Assembly: GCA_933228675.1 (NCBI GenBank)
Contig: OW121740.1
Span: forward strand, 54,080,174 to 54,144,173
DNA from: Stomorhina lunata
Lineage: Eukaryota; Arthropoda; Insecta; Diptera; Rhiniidae
DNA: 64,000 nucleotides
Reading direction: 5' to 3'
This document shows positions 1 to 10,093 of this stretch, piece by piece. Under the pieces are notes generated by a model. It was not told the DNA's origin and did not search any database. It worked only from the letters and a program-made list of their open reading frames with translations. Within the stretch, counting starts at the first letter, position 1; each line of letters begins with the position of its first letter. Both the position numbers and the translations under genes were made by a program.

Positions 1-19
1 CGAATTATAAATTTTCTGA

Positions 20-860
20 AAATTATAATTTATTAAAAAGTACTTTTTTATGAAAAGGGTGAAAGTAATTTGCAAAATTTGCTATTTTCTGCTTTTAAGT
101 ATAAATACAAATCAATTAAAAACTAAAATCCCTTCTTTTTATTAGCTTATTACAAATTCTAAGCTCATAACCAGAAAAGTACTTTTTGAGAATAGGTACC
201 TTTTTTAAAGAAAACTTTTCAGTAGATACTGGTTAAAAAAACAAAAACAAAGACATCATTTTGAGGAACTTTTTTTGAAAATTAATATCTTTATAATAAA
301 ACCTAACAAAACAATTCTCTAAAAAAGTACTTTAAAAAAAGTACTAAAGAAGTGTTTAAAAGTTATTATTTTGTAAAAAGTTGTGCAATCTTTTAATTTT
401 TTTGTAAATTTCTCTAACAAAAAACTGACACTAGTTGCAATGAACTATATTTTATATTTATTTCTATATAAAACGAATGCAAAATGTTTAAATTTCCTGA
501 AAATTCTAAGCCCTTTAAAAAAAGTACTTTTTTGCAAAATTTACTAATTTCTCCTTTTTGGTAAAAATAAAAATTAATAAGAAACAAAAAGCCCTCATTT
601 TATTAGCTTTTTATAAATTCTGACATAATTACCAAAAAAGTACTTTTTGAGAATAGTACCTTATTTAAGGTAACTTTTCCGAAGCTACTAGTTAAATTAA
701 CAAACACATAATTTTGAGGGATTTTTATTGAAAATTATTTTCTTTATGATAAACCCTAACAAAACACTCATTTAAAAAAGTACTTAAAAAAAAAAGTACT
801 AAAGAAGTGTTTAAAAGGTATTATTTTGTAAAAAGTGATTTAGAGCTCAAACGTGCCTCA
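20..860. repeat. Tandem duplication, ~458-bp unit, two diverged copies
   Basis: Two successive stretches carry the same landmarks in the same order. ACTTTTTGAGAATAG begins at 181 and again at 642, and TAAAGAAGTGTTTAAA at 345 and 800, which gives a spacing of 455-461 bases. The copies differ by many substitutions and small indels, so the duplication is old. Both are rich in a palindromic AAAAAGTACTTTTT motif. No coding potential is seen. Confidence 0.7.
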
Positions 861-1401
861 AACCGAATTTTATACGATTTTAGGTTAATTAAATTAAGCT
901 GAAAGTTAAAAAGGGTTAAATTTAAAAAAGTACTTTTTTTGGTAATGTTAATATTTTGTTACTTTTAAAGCTATAACGGACTTTTGATAATTAAACAAAT
1001 GAATTTGTGCAAAAACTAGGCAATAGTTCATTTTGCTAAGACTGCAATATTTGAATTGAGCTTTAAGAGTTATGGGAACAAGTTATTCCAAAAAACGTTT
1101 GCCTGACAAAGTACTTTTTGCAACGAGTACTTTTTTTTCCAACATATTAACTTATTTTGACCCGTTAACGTTTTAGAATTCAATTTTATTTATTTTAAAG
1201 ATAAATATAGTTCCGTGAAAAATGTTGTCAGAAATAGTACCATTTAATAGTAGTATAAAAGTACTTTTTTCTAAAAATTTGTTTTTTTTTGAAAAAAATG
1301 GTTTTATTAGATATATAATTTTAAACCGAATTAAAGGTATTTTTAAGATAATTATAATCAATTTTTGTGCCAAACATATTCCTACAAAAGTTATGGGGTT
1401 T

Positions 1402-1470
1402 TCACTCCTATACCGGGTCTTGAACCCAGCATCCTTCATCGGAGATGTAGAGACTTTTCCACTGAACGTT
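1402..1470 (-). repeat. tRNA-like sequence (Pol III box A/B), probably SINE or tRNA relic
   Basis: Read on the minus strand, the stretch has a box-A-like CGTTCAGTGG and, about 40 bases later, a box B within CTGGGTTCAAGACCCGG, which folds as a five-pair T-arm with a seven-base loop. The seven bases after the T-arm do not pair with the bases before box A, and no convincing anticodon arm forms. A working tRNA is therefore unlikely; a tRNA-derived SINE head or tRNA pseudogene fits better. Confidence 0.35.
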
Positions 1471-1761
1471 TAATATGTTACAAATCTGTCAGCTTATTTT
1501 TTACTTTTAATTGCCCGAGTTCGAGTTCTGACCAGATCAGGTACATTTAAAAGTTTTTGGTTTATTCTTTCCTATTTAAAAAGTTTTTTTTTAAGTACTT
1601 TTTAATTGAAAAACTTGAAATTATACTTTTTATATAAGATTTTCAGGAATATTTATGGTGTTTTCCATTAACGTGAATTAAAATTCTTAAAATTTTCAAA
1701 AAGATTTTAGATTTTTAAATAAAAAAAAACATTTAAAAAATTTAAAAAATACATGAAAATT

Positions 1762-1860
1762 TAAAAGGTCTGGGTAGGATTCGAACCCGGGTAATTAAGT
1801 TTAAATTACCATTCTTATTACAAATAAGTAAACACTTTATTAACTTTTTGGGAATTAATG
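1762..1860 (-). repeat. tRNA-like T-arm with B-box, degenerate
   Basis: On the minus strand the perfect B-box GGGTTCGAATCC is preceded by a short hairpin (GGTAATT...AATTACC) resembling the long variable arm of class II tRNAs. The 5' half is AT-rich and no clear acceptor stem is found. A weaker B-box-like AGTTCGAGTTC lies on the plus strand near 1518. These look like Pol III-derived relics. Confidence 0.3.
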
Positions 1861-1869
1861 GGGTATATT

Positions 1870-3770
1870 GTCGATATTATAATGTATGATAAAACCTCAA
1901 TAAATACCATTACCGAAGTTTTGATGGGGACATTTAAGGATCAAATTATTTCAATTTTAGTTTAATTTCATTTGCCAAAAAATTTTTGTAAAATACATTT
2001 AAAAAGTACCTTTTTGAAAAGAAAATTTAAAATCTCTTCTCACTATTAAAAAAAAGTCTACTGCCATAAATATATTTTCTTGGTTATATAAAAAAGTATT
2101 AATTTTAATTATTTTGTTAAAAATAATTAAAAAAAAAAAAATTTCTATACTAACGAATTAATCTGTGTTCAAAAAACTTAAAAAAAAAAAATTTAAAAAA
2201 TCAAATATAAGAAAAATAATTTATTCTTGTATTTAAGAAGAATGTGACAATGTAAAAGTATTTCTTTTTTATAATAATTATAAACTAAATTAAATAAGAG
2301 TCATTAAACAAATGTCCATTTTTCCCCCACAAAAAAATGGTTTATAGAAAATATTAAAAAGAAAAAAAAATATTGAAAATAGTAAAAAATTTATAAAGGA
2401 AAGAAATAAAATTCTAAACCACTGCCATATCAAAAATAAGTACAATTTACATTAATTTTTTTTGCCAAATTTAAACAAAATTTCTAGTTAAAAACATAAA
2501 TAAATAGACAAAATTAAAAAAACACTCATTTCAATTGCAAAAAGAAATCTCAGTTTAGAAATAAATTTCTTATAATTTAGTTAAAATTTTAAACTTTAAC
2601 TACTGCCAACACAACACACCCCTCTCCCCCATCATTTTTAAGAACAATAATTTGTTATATTAACATTTTAAATCTCTTATCTAGAATCTCTGAAAATGAA
2701 GCTTTTTCTTAAAATTCTATTTTTATTCTAAATAATACTCAAATATCTAGGAAACAAAACAATTTATCTCTTAAACTGCCCTTTGACCTTTTATATACTT
2801 CTTTACCCTGCCCAACCTTTTCTCTTATTCTTTCCTAAACTTCACCTTAAAACTTTCAAATTATTTTCTATGTAAATAAACTTAATTTTGTAAAATTATC
2901 TTTAATAAATAAATTCATTTAAAATCTGTAATGTCTGTGTAATATTTATCTTTAGTAATTTTTATTTGTTTTTAGTTTAATTAAAAATTATCTTATAGAA
3001 ATAGTTATTGTAAATTACTTAGTTTGGTTTACAAAAAACCAACAACAAAAGCCATTCAATAAATTAAGTTCGAAAATCAATTCAAAATATTTAAACTAAA
3101 TATTCCTTGAAGAGCGAATATATATTTTTTTTTTATTAGTTTTTATCCCAAAAACACTTTTATCAATATGTAAATATATTGTAAAACACCTACACTCACA
3201 CACTTACACTTACACCCACATACACATACTTACACTTATGCATACAACCCTTTTATTATATATTTAGTTTAATATTTAAAGCAATTTTAATAAATTTTCA
3301 AATTTTTATTTGAACGAAAAAATCTAAACAAAATCTTTTATTTCAAAGAATTAAAAAAAATATTATAAGTAGTCGTTGGTTTGACCAAGGACCCTTTAAT
3401 AAAAGATGTTGCACATCCCACATATGTGGACCGATGGTAAACAAATTATTAACTTTTGTAATGTTAAACCTTTATGTCTTCAAGGGTGCACCTTATTTTA
3501 CGAAAGTGTGAAATTGAACCGTAACTCCCCCTAGAAATGTTCTTCTTCTGTTATCCATGACTCCCAGTGGAGGTGCGCAACCATCCTTCTATATCGGACT
3601 CATATTTCTTTCCAATAATAGTTTGCTGCTTGCAGCTCCGCATCAATTGACATTCTCCACATTCCAGCGGGTGCAACAACACTACGCACAGTGCTACCGT
3701 CTGTGGACAAAAATTAAAAAAATAATTGCCGCAAATTCTATTAAAAGTAATTGATTTCGATAGATAACAA
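1870..3770. other. AT-rich stretch without a recognisable gene
   Basis: Reading both strands I see only short, low-complexity reading frames. A CA-rich simple repeat lies at 3187-3246 (alternating CACACACTT and CACTTACAC). From about 3440 to 3720 the base composition is less AT-biased and a 65-codon frame is open at 3557-3754, but the peptide has no recognisable domain and no supporting signals. It could be a relic of an exon or of a mobile element. Confidence 0.5.
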
Positions 3771-4289
3771 CATGATAAAAGAAATTAGCAAGGTATAACC
3801 GTTCTCTTTTTTGTCAGCCATATTAACTTTCTGACATTTGATCGAATTATTATCTTCTTTTCTCAAATTATGCTACCATACTACTTTTAAAAATCCCAGT
3901 TTCGGTTTGCTATTATACTATAAACACAATCACGACTGCAGGCTACGGGCTACAACCTGTTAAAATTAGAATACATTCATTCAAATAGAAATCATTTTTG
4001 TAAGCGTCGACATAGCCACACGACTACCGACTACCGACTACCGTTGCAGATATAGACAAAAAAATATATACATTTTATATATAATATAAAAATGTATGTT
4101 TAATAAATAAAATTTTACTTCTATTGAGTTAGAGTTATATAAATATTATTTATATAACTCTAACTCAATAGAAGTAAAATTTTACGCTGTCATAACTAAC
4201 TCGATACATATGCTAGAGCTAAGTAGTTTATGTTATATAAAAGCCCTGTATATCCTGTATAAAATTCATTATATAAAAGACCATACTTA
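3771..4289 (+). repeat. Dispersed repeat F, copy 1 (interrupted downstream by mariner copy 1)
   Basis: This stretch aligns over its whole length with 27299-28310: CGTTCTC and GTCAGCCATATTAACTTTC near the start, ACACAATCACGACTGC in the middle, and ATATGCTAGAGCTA plus TATATAAAAG at the end. It lacks the 567-bp foldback insert of copy 2, so it shows the empty site. No coding frame. Family affiliation is unknown. Confidence 0.7.
4109..4183. repeat. Perfect 37-bp inverted duplication (hairpin)
   Basis: Arms 4109-4145 and 4147-4183 are exact reverse complements separated by one base. Each contains CTATTGAGTTAGAGTTATAT or its complement. The other copy of repeat F has only the right-hand orientation (28190-28215), so the left arm was added in this copy, probably by templated repair or replication slippage. 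Confidence 0.85.
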
Positions 4290-4291
4290 TA

Positions 4292-5544
4292 ATGGGTGTT
4301 TTTTTTTAGAGGTATAGAACTTCGAATTGAAATAAAACACAAGAAAATCGTTTTAATGTCCATCAATTTGGCTTTATTGGAAGGATAATTTTATGCCATT
4401 AATGTTTAAATATGATTTCGGGCATGTGGCCGCCGCGGCTGGCTCGAATAAAGCCAATTCTACAGGTCCAATTTTCAACTACTTTTTCGAGCATATGGGG
4501 CCGTATGTTGGCAATAACGCCACGAATGTTGGCTTCCAAGTCCCCTAACGTTTCTGGTTTGTTGGCGTAGACGAGCGACTTTACATATCCCTAAAGAAAA
4601 TAATCCAGTGGTGTCAAATCGCACGATCTTGGTGGCCAATTGACAGGTCCATTCCGCGAAATTATGCGCTCATCGAATGTTTCCTTCAATAAATCAATTG
4701 TGACGTGCGCTGTGTGGCATGTAGCGTCGTCTTGTTGGAACCACAACTCATCCACATTCATGCCATTCAATTGGGGAACAAAATAGTCGGTTATCATGGC
4801 TCTATACCGGTCTCCATTTATGGTAACTGACTCTCCAGCATTATTTCGGAAGAAGTATGGCCCAATGACTCCACCAGCCCATAGAGCACACCAAACAGTC
4901 AGTTTTTGTAGATGTAATGGTGTCTCAAGGGTCTCATGTGGATTCTCTTCATTCCAAATGCGGCAATTTTGCTTGTTGACGTAGCCATTCAAACAAAAAT
5001 GAGCCTCATCACTGAACAAAATTTTGCGATGAAAATCAGCATCTCTCGCGGCTTTAATTCTTGCACAAGCTGGATCTTGTAAGGTCGCAAGCCAAGATCT
5101 TTGCGCAAAATCTTCCATAAAGTTGATGGACAAAGCTCCAATTGCTGTGCACGGTGGAGAATCGATTCATTCGGGTCCTCTTCAACACTTTGCTCTACAG
5201 CGGCAATTGTTTCTTCGGTGCGCACTGTTCGACGTCGCTGCGGATGCGTATTATCACATAGAGTAAAGGTAGTGGCAAAACAATCCATGGTTAACCGAAT
5301 TAATTGCTCTGATGGACGATTTTGTCGACCATAAAATGGACGGAGCTTGCGGTAAACTTCGCGAACTGAACCATTATTTTCGAAATAAATTTGCACGATT
5401 TGTAAGCGTTGTTCTTTTGTCAACCTGTTCATGATGAAATGGCAAACCAAACTAAATATTAATCACTTGACAGCTGACAAAATGGCCGCCAGTTAAAAAA
5501 GTGATGCCAACTTAAAGTTCTATACCTCAATAAAAAACACCCGA
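4292..5544 (-). mobile_element. Mariner-like transposon, copy 1 (1253 bp)
   Basis: A complete Tc1/mariner-superfamily element flanked by TA dinucleotides (4290-4291, 5545-5546). The termini read ATGGGTGTTTTTT and, inverted, TCGGGTGTTTTTTATTGAGG, continuing into GAGGTATAGAACTT on both ends. It sits just after repeat F1 and encodes a broken transposase on the minus strand. It matches 47808-49059 almost base for base in opposite orientation. Confidence 0.93.
4399..5432 (-). pseudogene. Mariner-like transposase pseudogene (copy 1)
   Basis: The gene encoded the DDD-type transposase that cuts and pastes its own element in the nucleus. The N-terminal part (MNRLTKEQRLQIVQIYFENN) is the helix-turn-helix region often annotated as DUF4817 in arthropods. 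The catalytic part shows SDEAHF (first Asp), WFQQDDATCHTA (second Asp) and RSCDLTPLDYFL (third Asp), with about 36 residues between the second and third. Two lesions break it. After QELKP about 52 bases are missing compared with the related frame at 15788-16495, which shifts the frame. The Trp codon expected after DYFL is TAG. The tail GYVKSLVYANKPETL...GHMPEIIFKH is still readable. The start ATG was chosen because it aligns with copy 2. Confidence 0.9.
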
Positions 5545-5546
5545 TA

Positions 5547-6754
5547 TCAATATTATTTATATTATTTTAAGATATGCTCATTTTTATAAACAAAGTCGGT
5601 TGTAAAAATAAGTTTTGAGTATATGAGCTCTTTATCTTTATAAATCGGAAGAATGTATAATTTATCATTTGAATGATACTTTCAGTAGCTTTTGTTTGAT
5701 ATACCAGTTTATATCGGATATAAACTTCTAAAGTTATGTCGTATAATTTTTGAAATTTAAAAAGCCCATAATTCTCATACTATAAAAGATCACACCAAAT
5801 TCTATCTATAAGAACATATTTGAAGATACGTTTTTTAAATAAAATTTTGGTGAAAATAAAATTTTCAATTCCAAAAAGAAGCTGAAGAAACTGTAACATA
5901 AATTATAAAAAAAATATGTTACACAAAAATACTTTAAATATATTATGACAAAATTTAATTGTCTCAAGTCTTTTTTTCCTTGTGCAGGATCCGCTAAAAT
6001 TTATAAAATAAGTTTTAACGAAATGTTTACAACACATTATACATATAAAATTTCCTGATAATAATATTCCCATTTCTCACATGTGGCAACGACTTTTATA
6101 ATTGTTTACAAAAAACAAATTTCAAATATTTCGCATTTACTTCAAAAAATTTTTTTGTAAGAGAGAACCTACCTATACCTTACAATTTTTTTGCCATGGA
6201 TAACAATACAACTAACACAAATCTGAAAGAAAATTTTTTAATATTGTTCTGTTTTGTTGCCGCCAGTTGGCGCTAAAGTTGAGCAAAATTTCGAAAAAAG
6301 TAGTTGGCTTCACAAGAAAGGTCGTTAAAAGATTTTTTTGTTACATAAGCGTGTTTAGAAAAATACAAAAATTTAGATTTCAAATTCAGTATTAATTTAG
6401 TAATGTTTTGTAGAATAGAATTTTGACGTTTTTGTTTTTTTTTTTTTCATAAACTTGCCAAATTTAAATTTAAAATTAAAAAAATACATCAAATGTCATC
6501 ATTTTTTTCTTCGATTTTTTATCACCCTGGACCCTTATCTAATAGTTACAAAAAAAATCTCAACCACTTCTGTCCACCTTTACAAATTATATGGATTTCA
6601 AAAAGTGTCTAAATTGATAAATTTTGCATGATTATAAAGTTAGATTTACACGATTGAAGGCATTTTGAAGTCTCATCAAAATTTTGAAAATTTATTTTGA
6701 TGTGCCATTTACACGTATCAAAAATTTGATCAAAATATTCTTTCAATATATTAA
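5547..6754. other. AT-rich stretch without a recognisable gene
   Basis: Only short AT-rich frames are present. No transposon ends, RNA genes or conserved protein fragments were recognised. The last 100 bases hold repeated TTTGATCAAAAT motifs that recur just beyond the far end of the following HINE element (about 9195-9220). Confidence 0.5.
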
Positions 6755-7298
6755 ACAAGTAAGAGTGTTATATTCGGCTGTGCCGAATCTTATATACCCA
6801 CCATCAGGTTGTGTTAAATTTAGAAACATATCTCATATATCTACGAGGCTGCAGCAAATTCAAAACATGGACCAAATTGGAAAAAAGTTGTTACACTAGT
6901 TGGTATTGTTGGTAAAATATTTGGAATAACTTCGGTTGCAGTAGCTTTATAGTTCAACATTCAAAAGTGTGTAAGTGGTTTCCCTAGTAATTATTTACTT
7001 TGAAAAAAATTCGTTATCGTAACCGGGTATGGTTTTACATTAATAAGTTGTTAAATACTTTTCGTTTAGCTTAATATTAAGTTTAGATAAAGAAGTTGAT
7101 AGTAATACGACAGGTCCATATATTTTGTTAGGAGTTCCTAATGCATCTACCATATACATAATCTTAATATGCTGCTTGTACATTCCGAATCTTTTTGATT
7201 GTAGATATAAAAGAGGGGATGTAATATAAATATATAAGAATTATAGCCAAATGTTGACCGATTTTTTGGTTTCCGGGAGTGTTTTTTATATGAAAGCT

Positions 7299-8027
7299 AC
7301 ACTCAGGAAATTATTACAGTAACTGATTGTATGTTGTTTAGGAAATTTTCGGTTATGTTGTTTTCAAATGAATATTCATTTAAATTTATATGAAAATTGA
7401 TTTTTAACATATTTATACATTTGTTTAAAAAACAACCTACAAAAAAATACTGAAAATCCGTAACATTTGAAAATATCAGTTGTTTAGTTTTAATAAATTT
7501 TTTCAATTATTGTATCAAATATAATTCGTATTTGTTTAGTTATTGGTTTTCCTTAAGTATCTTAGGTTTGCTTACTGAAGAAACTTTTATATATTGGCCG
7601 CCTATCACGGGGTATGGCCTAAGCAAACAACAAACGTTGTTTTGTCTGTTTGGTTTTTTGATGCCTTAAAGGATATAACCTTTTTATGGTTTCGTCTTTT
7701 ATGTTACGTTAATTACAAAAACAAATGAAAATTGTCCGTTTTACGGAAATTTTACGTAGTTTTTTACCATTCAATTTTTTAAAACTAAATGAAAATTTCC
7801 GTTTTTTATACTAAAAATGTAGTTTAAATTTTTGTCAGTAATTTTTTTGAAAACAACTGAATATTCCGTTTTTAAAACTGAAAATGTAGTTTAAATATTT
7901 GTCAGTTAAATTTAAATGAAATATTTATTGAATTTGAATGAAAAATCAATTGACCGGTTTTTAAATGAATATTCATTCATTTCAAATTACATTTTAAGTT
8001 AATTTTACTTACATAATATTCTGAGTG
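7299..8027 (+). mobile_element. TA-flanked MITE, copy 1 (729 bp)
   Basis: Terminal inverted repeats CACTCAGGAAATTATTA and, inverted, CACTCAGAATATTATGT, flanked by duplicated TA (7297-7298, 8028-8029). The uninterrupted sequence GAAAGCTATAGTC exists in inverted form near 15460, which proves the boundary. TA duplication suggests mobilisation by a Tc1/mariner-type transposase. Internally a ~70-bp direct repeat (CCGTTTT...AAAATGTAGTTTAAAT) occurs twice. No transposase; the 67-codon frame is also in copy 2 but looks like chance. Copy 2 is at 18994-19721. Confidence 0.92.
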
Positions 8028-9020
8028 TATAGTCATATATGGACCGATTCCTATAAAATTTGATATACTGACCAATAGTTGCATAAAACTTCTCTATACT
8101 AAATTTAGTCTCATAGCTATCACAATTGTACTCAATTTATCAGCATTTATGTGTTTCCCGGGGCGGGGTTATATGGGAGCTCTAACTAAATGTGAACCGA
8201 TTTCGCCCATTTTCAGTACACAATTTTTGTTACATATCGGAAATACTTTTGTAAAATTTTGTCTCTCTAGCTTTTGTAGTTAAGGAGCTGTCGCGCTTTT
8301 ATCTGACGGACAGACGGACATAAATCTCCTTTTCTTTTTGTATTTTTGTGTTTCTGTAAGTTTTTTATATGGGAGCTATGGTCAAATGGTGACCGATTGT
8401 AACAAAATTTTACACACTGACTGGCATTCACATAAGACTTGCTTTTGCTAAATTTTGTTGCTGTAGCCCTTTCAGTTAAGGCGCTATCGCGCTTTTATCT
8501 AACGGACAGACGGACATAAACCCCCTTTTCTTTTTGTATTTTTGTGTTTCCGTAAGTTCTTTACATGGGAGCTATGGTCAAATGGTGACCGATTGTGACA
8601 AAATTTTGCACACTGGCTGGTATTCACATAAGACTTATTTGTGCTAAATTTGGTGGCGAAAGCTATTACATTTTAGCATTTATTGGCATTTAAGTGAATT
8701 TCAGGTGGAATTTTGGCTGTTTCCGTATGTTTTTTTATATGGGAGCTATGGTTAAATGTGAACCGATTTCGATGAAATTTTATATACTGCCTATTGCTTA
8801 TGGAAAACTTCTAGATACCAAATATTGTCATCATAGCTATTATAATTTGTCAGTTATTAGCAAATAAGCGACTAGTCTAGACGAGGTTATACGGGAGCTA
8901 TGGTCAAATGTTAACCGATTTTGCCCAATTTCAATAACAAAATTTTCTCATAAATGAAGAATGTTTTTGCTAAGTTTCAGTGAGCTAGCTCCTTTCATTT
9001 AGGCGTTATCGTGATTTCAA

Positions 9021-9053
9021 CAGACAGACAGACAGACGGACAGACAGACGGAC
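9021..9053 (+). repeat. (GACA/GACG)n microsatellite inside HINE A1
   Basis: Imperfect tetranucleotide tract of GACA and GACG units, the complement of GTCY. Equivalent tracts lie near the 3' ends of other HINE copies here (14695-14725, 57825-57870). Confidence 0.85.
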
Positions 9054-10093
9054 ATTGCTCAATCGTCTTAGAATTTCATAAGGATTCAGAATATATATCG
9101 TTTTTGATTTTTGAGCCAATATTAAGGAAATTACAAACGGAATGACAATCTCAATATACCCCCCATTCTTTTTGATGGTGGATATAAAAATCGTTTGATA
9201 AAAATTTGATCAAAATTTGTTGTAGCTAATTTACACTATTTACACTATTTTTATATTGAAAATATTGATTTTGCTCAGCTTTATTGCTTCTTTTGTGAAA
9301 TAATTAATTACACAGCACAACAAAATAAAAAACATTTCATGTGCTCTTAAAACCACTATACAATTTTGATGTATCAGACTACCTTTATACAAAAATGGTA
9401 ATTTTTAAATTCTATGGCAAGATTTAAATTTTTTTTTTTTTTAAATGCCATTTTTTAAACGTTTCTTCAAATTATTAATGATAACTCAAAAACTACTAAT
9501 CCGATATTATTAAAATAAAATCAGAAGAATTAAGATTTACATAGCCTTTAATTCGTCTATATATCGCGATTCAATCGGATCAATAGTATCGGAGTTATAA
9601 TAAAAAACTTAAGAAAAAAATATATTTTTTTACGTAAAAATAGCAAAAATTTTCGTTTTAAAAAAATCATGAAAAATCGAAAACGGCAAAAAAAACTTCC
9701 AGATTTATTATTTTATCGCATAGCGACATTTAATATCAATAAAATAAGATATCGACCATAAAAATCGATTGATTTTTTTCGAATTTATTCACAATTTAGT
9801 GAATTCGCTCATTTTCACAAAATTTTAGTTTTTTGCTTGATATACGCATTTTCCAATTTCAAGGGGTGCATGTCGGATTATTGTGGGATGTGGTGAGAAA
9901 CTTTCACCCGCAAAATTTTAGTCGAATTGGACAACGTTAACACGTAGCGCATAGGCCCCAAATCTGAAAAATAGCGTTTAAATCGAAAAAAATGACGAAT
10001 TTTCAGTTTTTGCAAAATTAAAGCTATTTATTCCCCCTTTTGCAAAAAAGTGGATTCTAGTTCTTAGTGCAAACGATTTTTCTAATAAGCTAC

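Larger units (their letters stand above)
6755..9190 (+). mobile_element. HINE-type (mini-me/DINE-1-like) element, family A copy 1
   Basis: Non-coding dispersed repeat. It begins ACAAGTAAGAGTGTTATATT followed by the hairpin TTCGGCTGTGCCGAA and TATATACCCACCATC. It ends ATATACCCCCCATTC TTTTTGATGGTGGATATAAAA, where the CCACCATC/GATGGTGG segments of the two ends are complementary. Near the 3' end lies a (GACA/GACG)n tract at 9021-9053. Internal modules such as GGGAGCTATGGTCAAATGG recur. Terminal hairpins with a GTCY-type microsatellite are the described hallmarks of mini-me/DINE-1 Helentron-associated elements. A 729-bp MITE interrupts it. Confidence 0.75.

Noticed and set aside
3557..3754. 65-codon plus-strand frame as a small gene
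   Set aside because: Composition is less AT-biased, but there is no recognisable domain, no clear gene signals and no second copy to compare.
4796..5334. Plus-strand frames inside mariner copy 1 (and the minus-strand equivalents in copy 2)
   Set aside because: Antisense shadows of the transposase pseudogene.
7303..7506. 67-codon frame, identical in both MITE copies (also 18997-19200)
   Set aside because: Identity simply reflects the recent origin of both copies. The frame runs into the terminal inverted repeat and has no recognisable domain.
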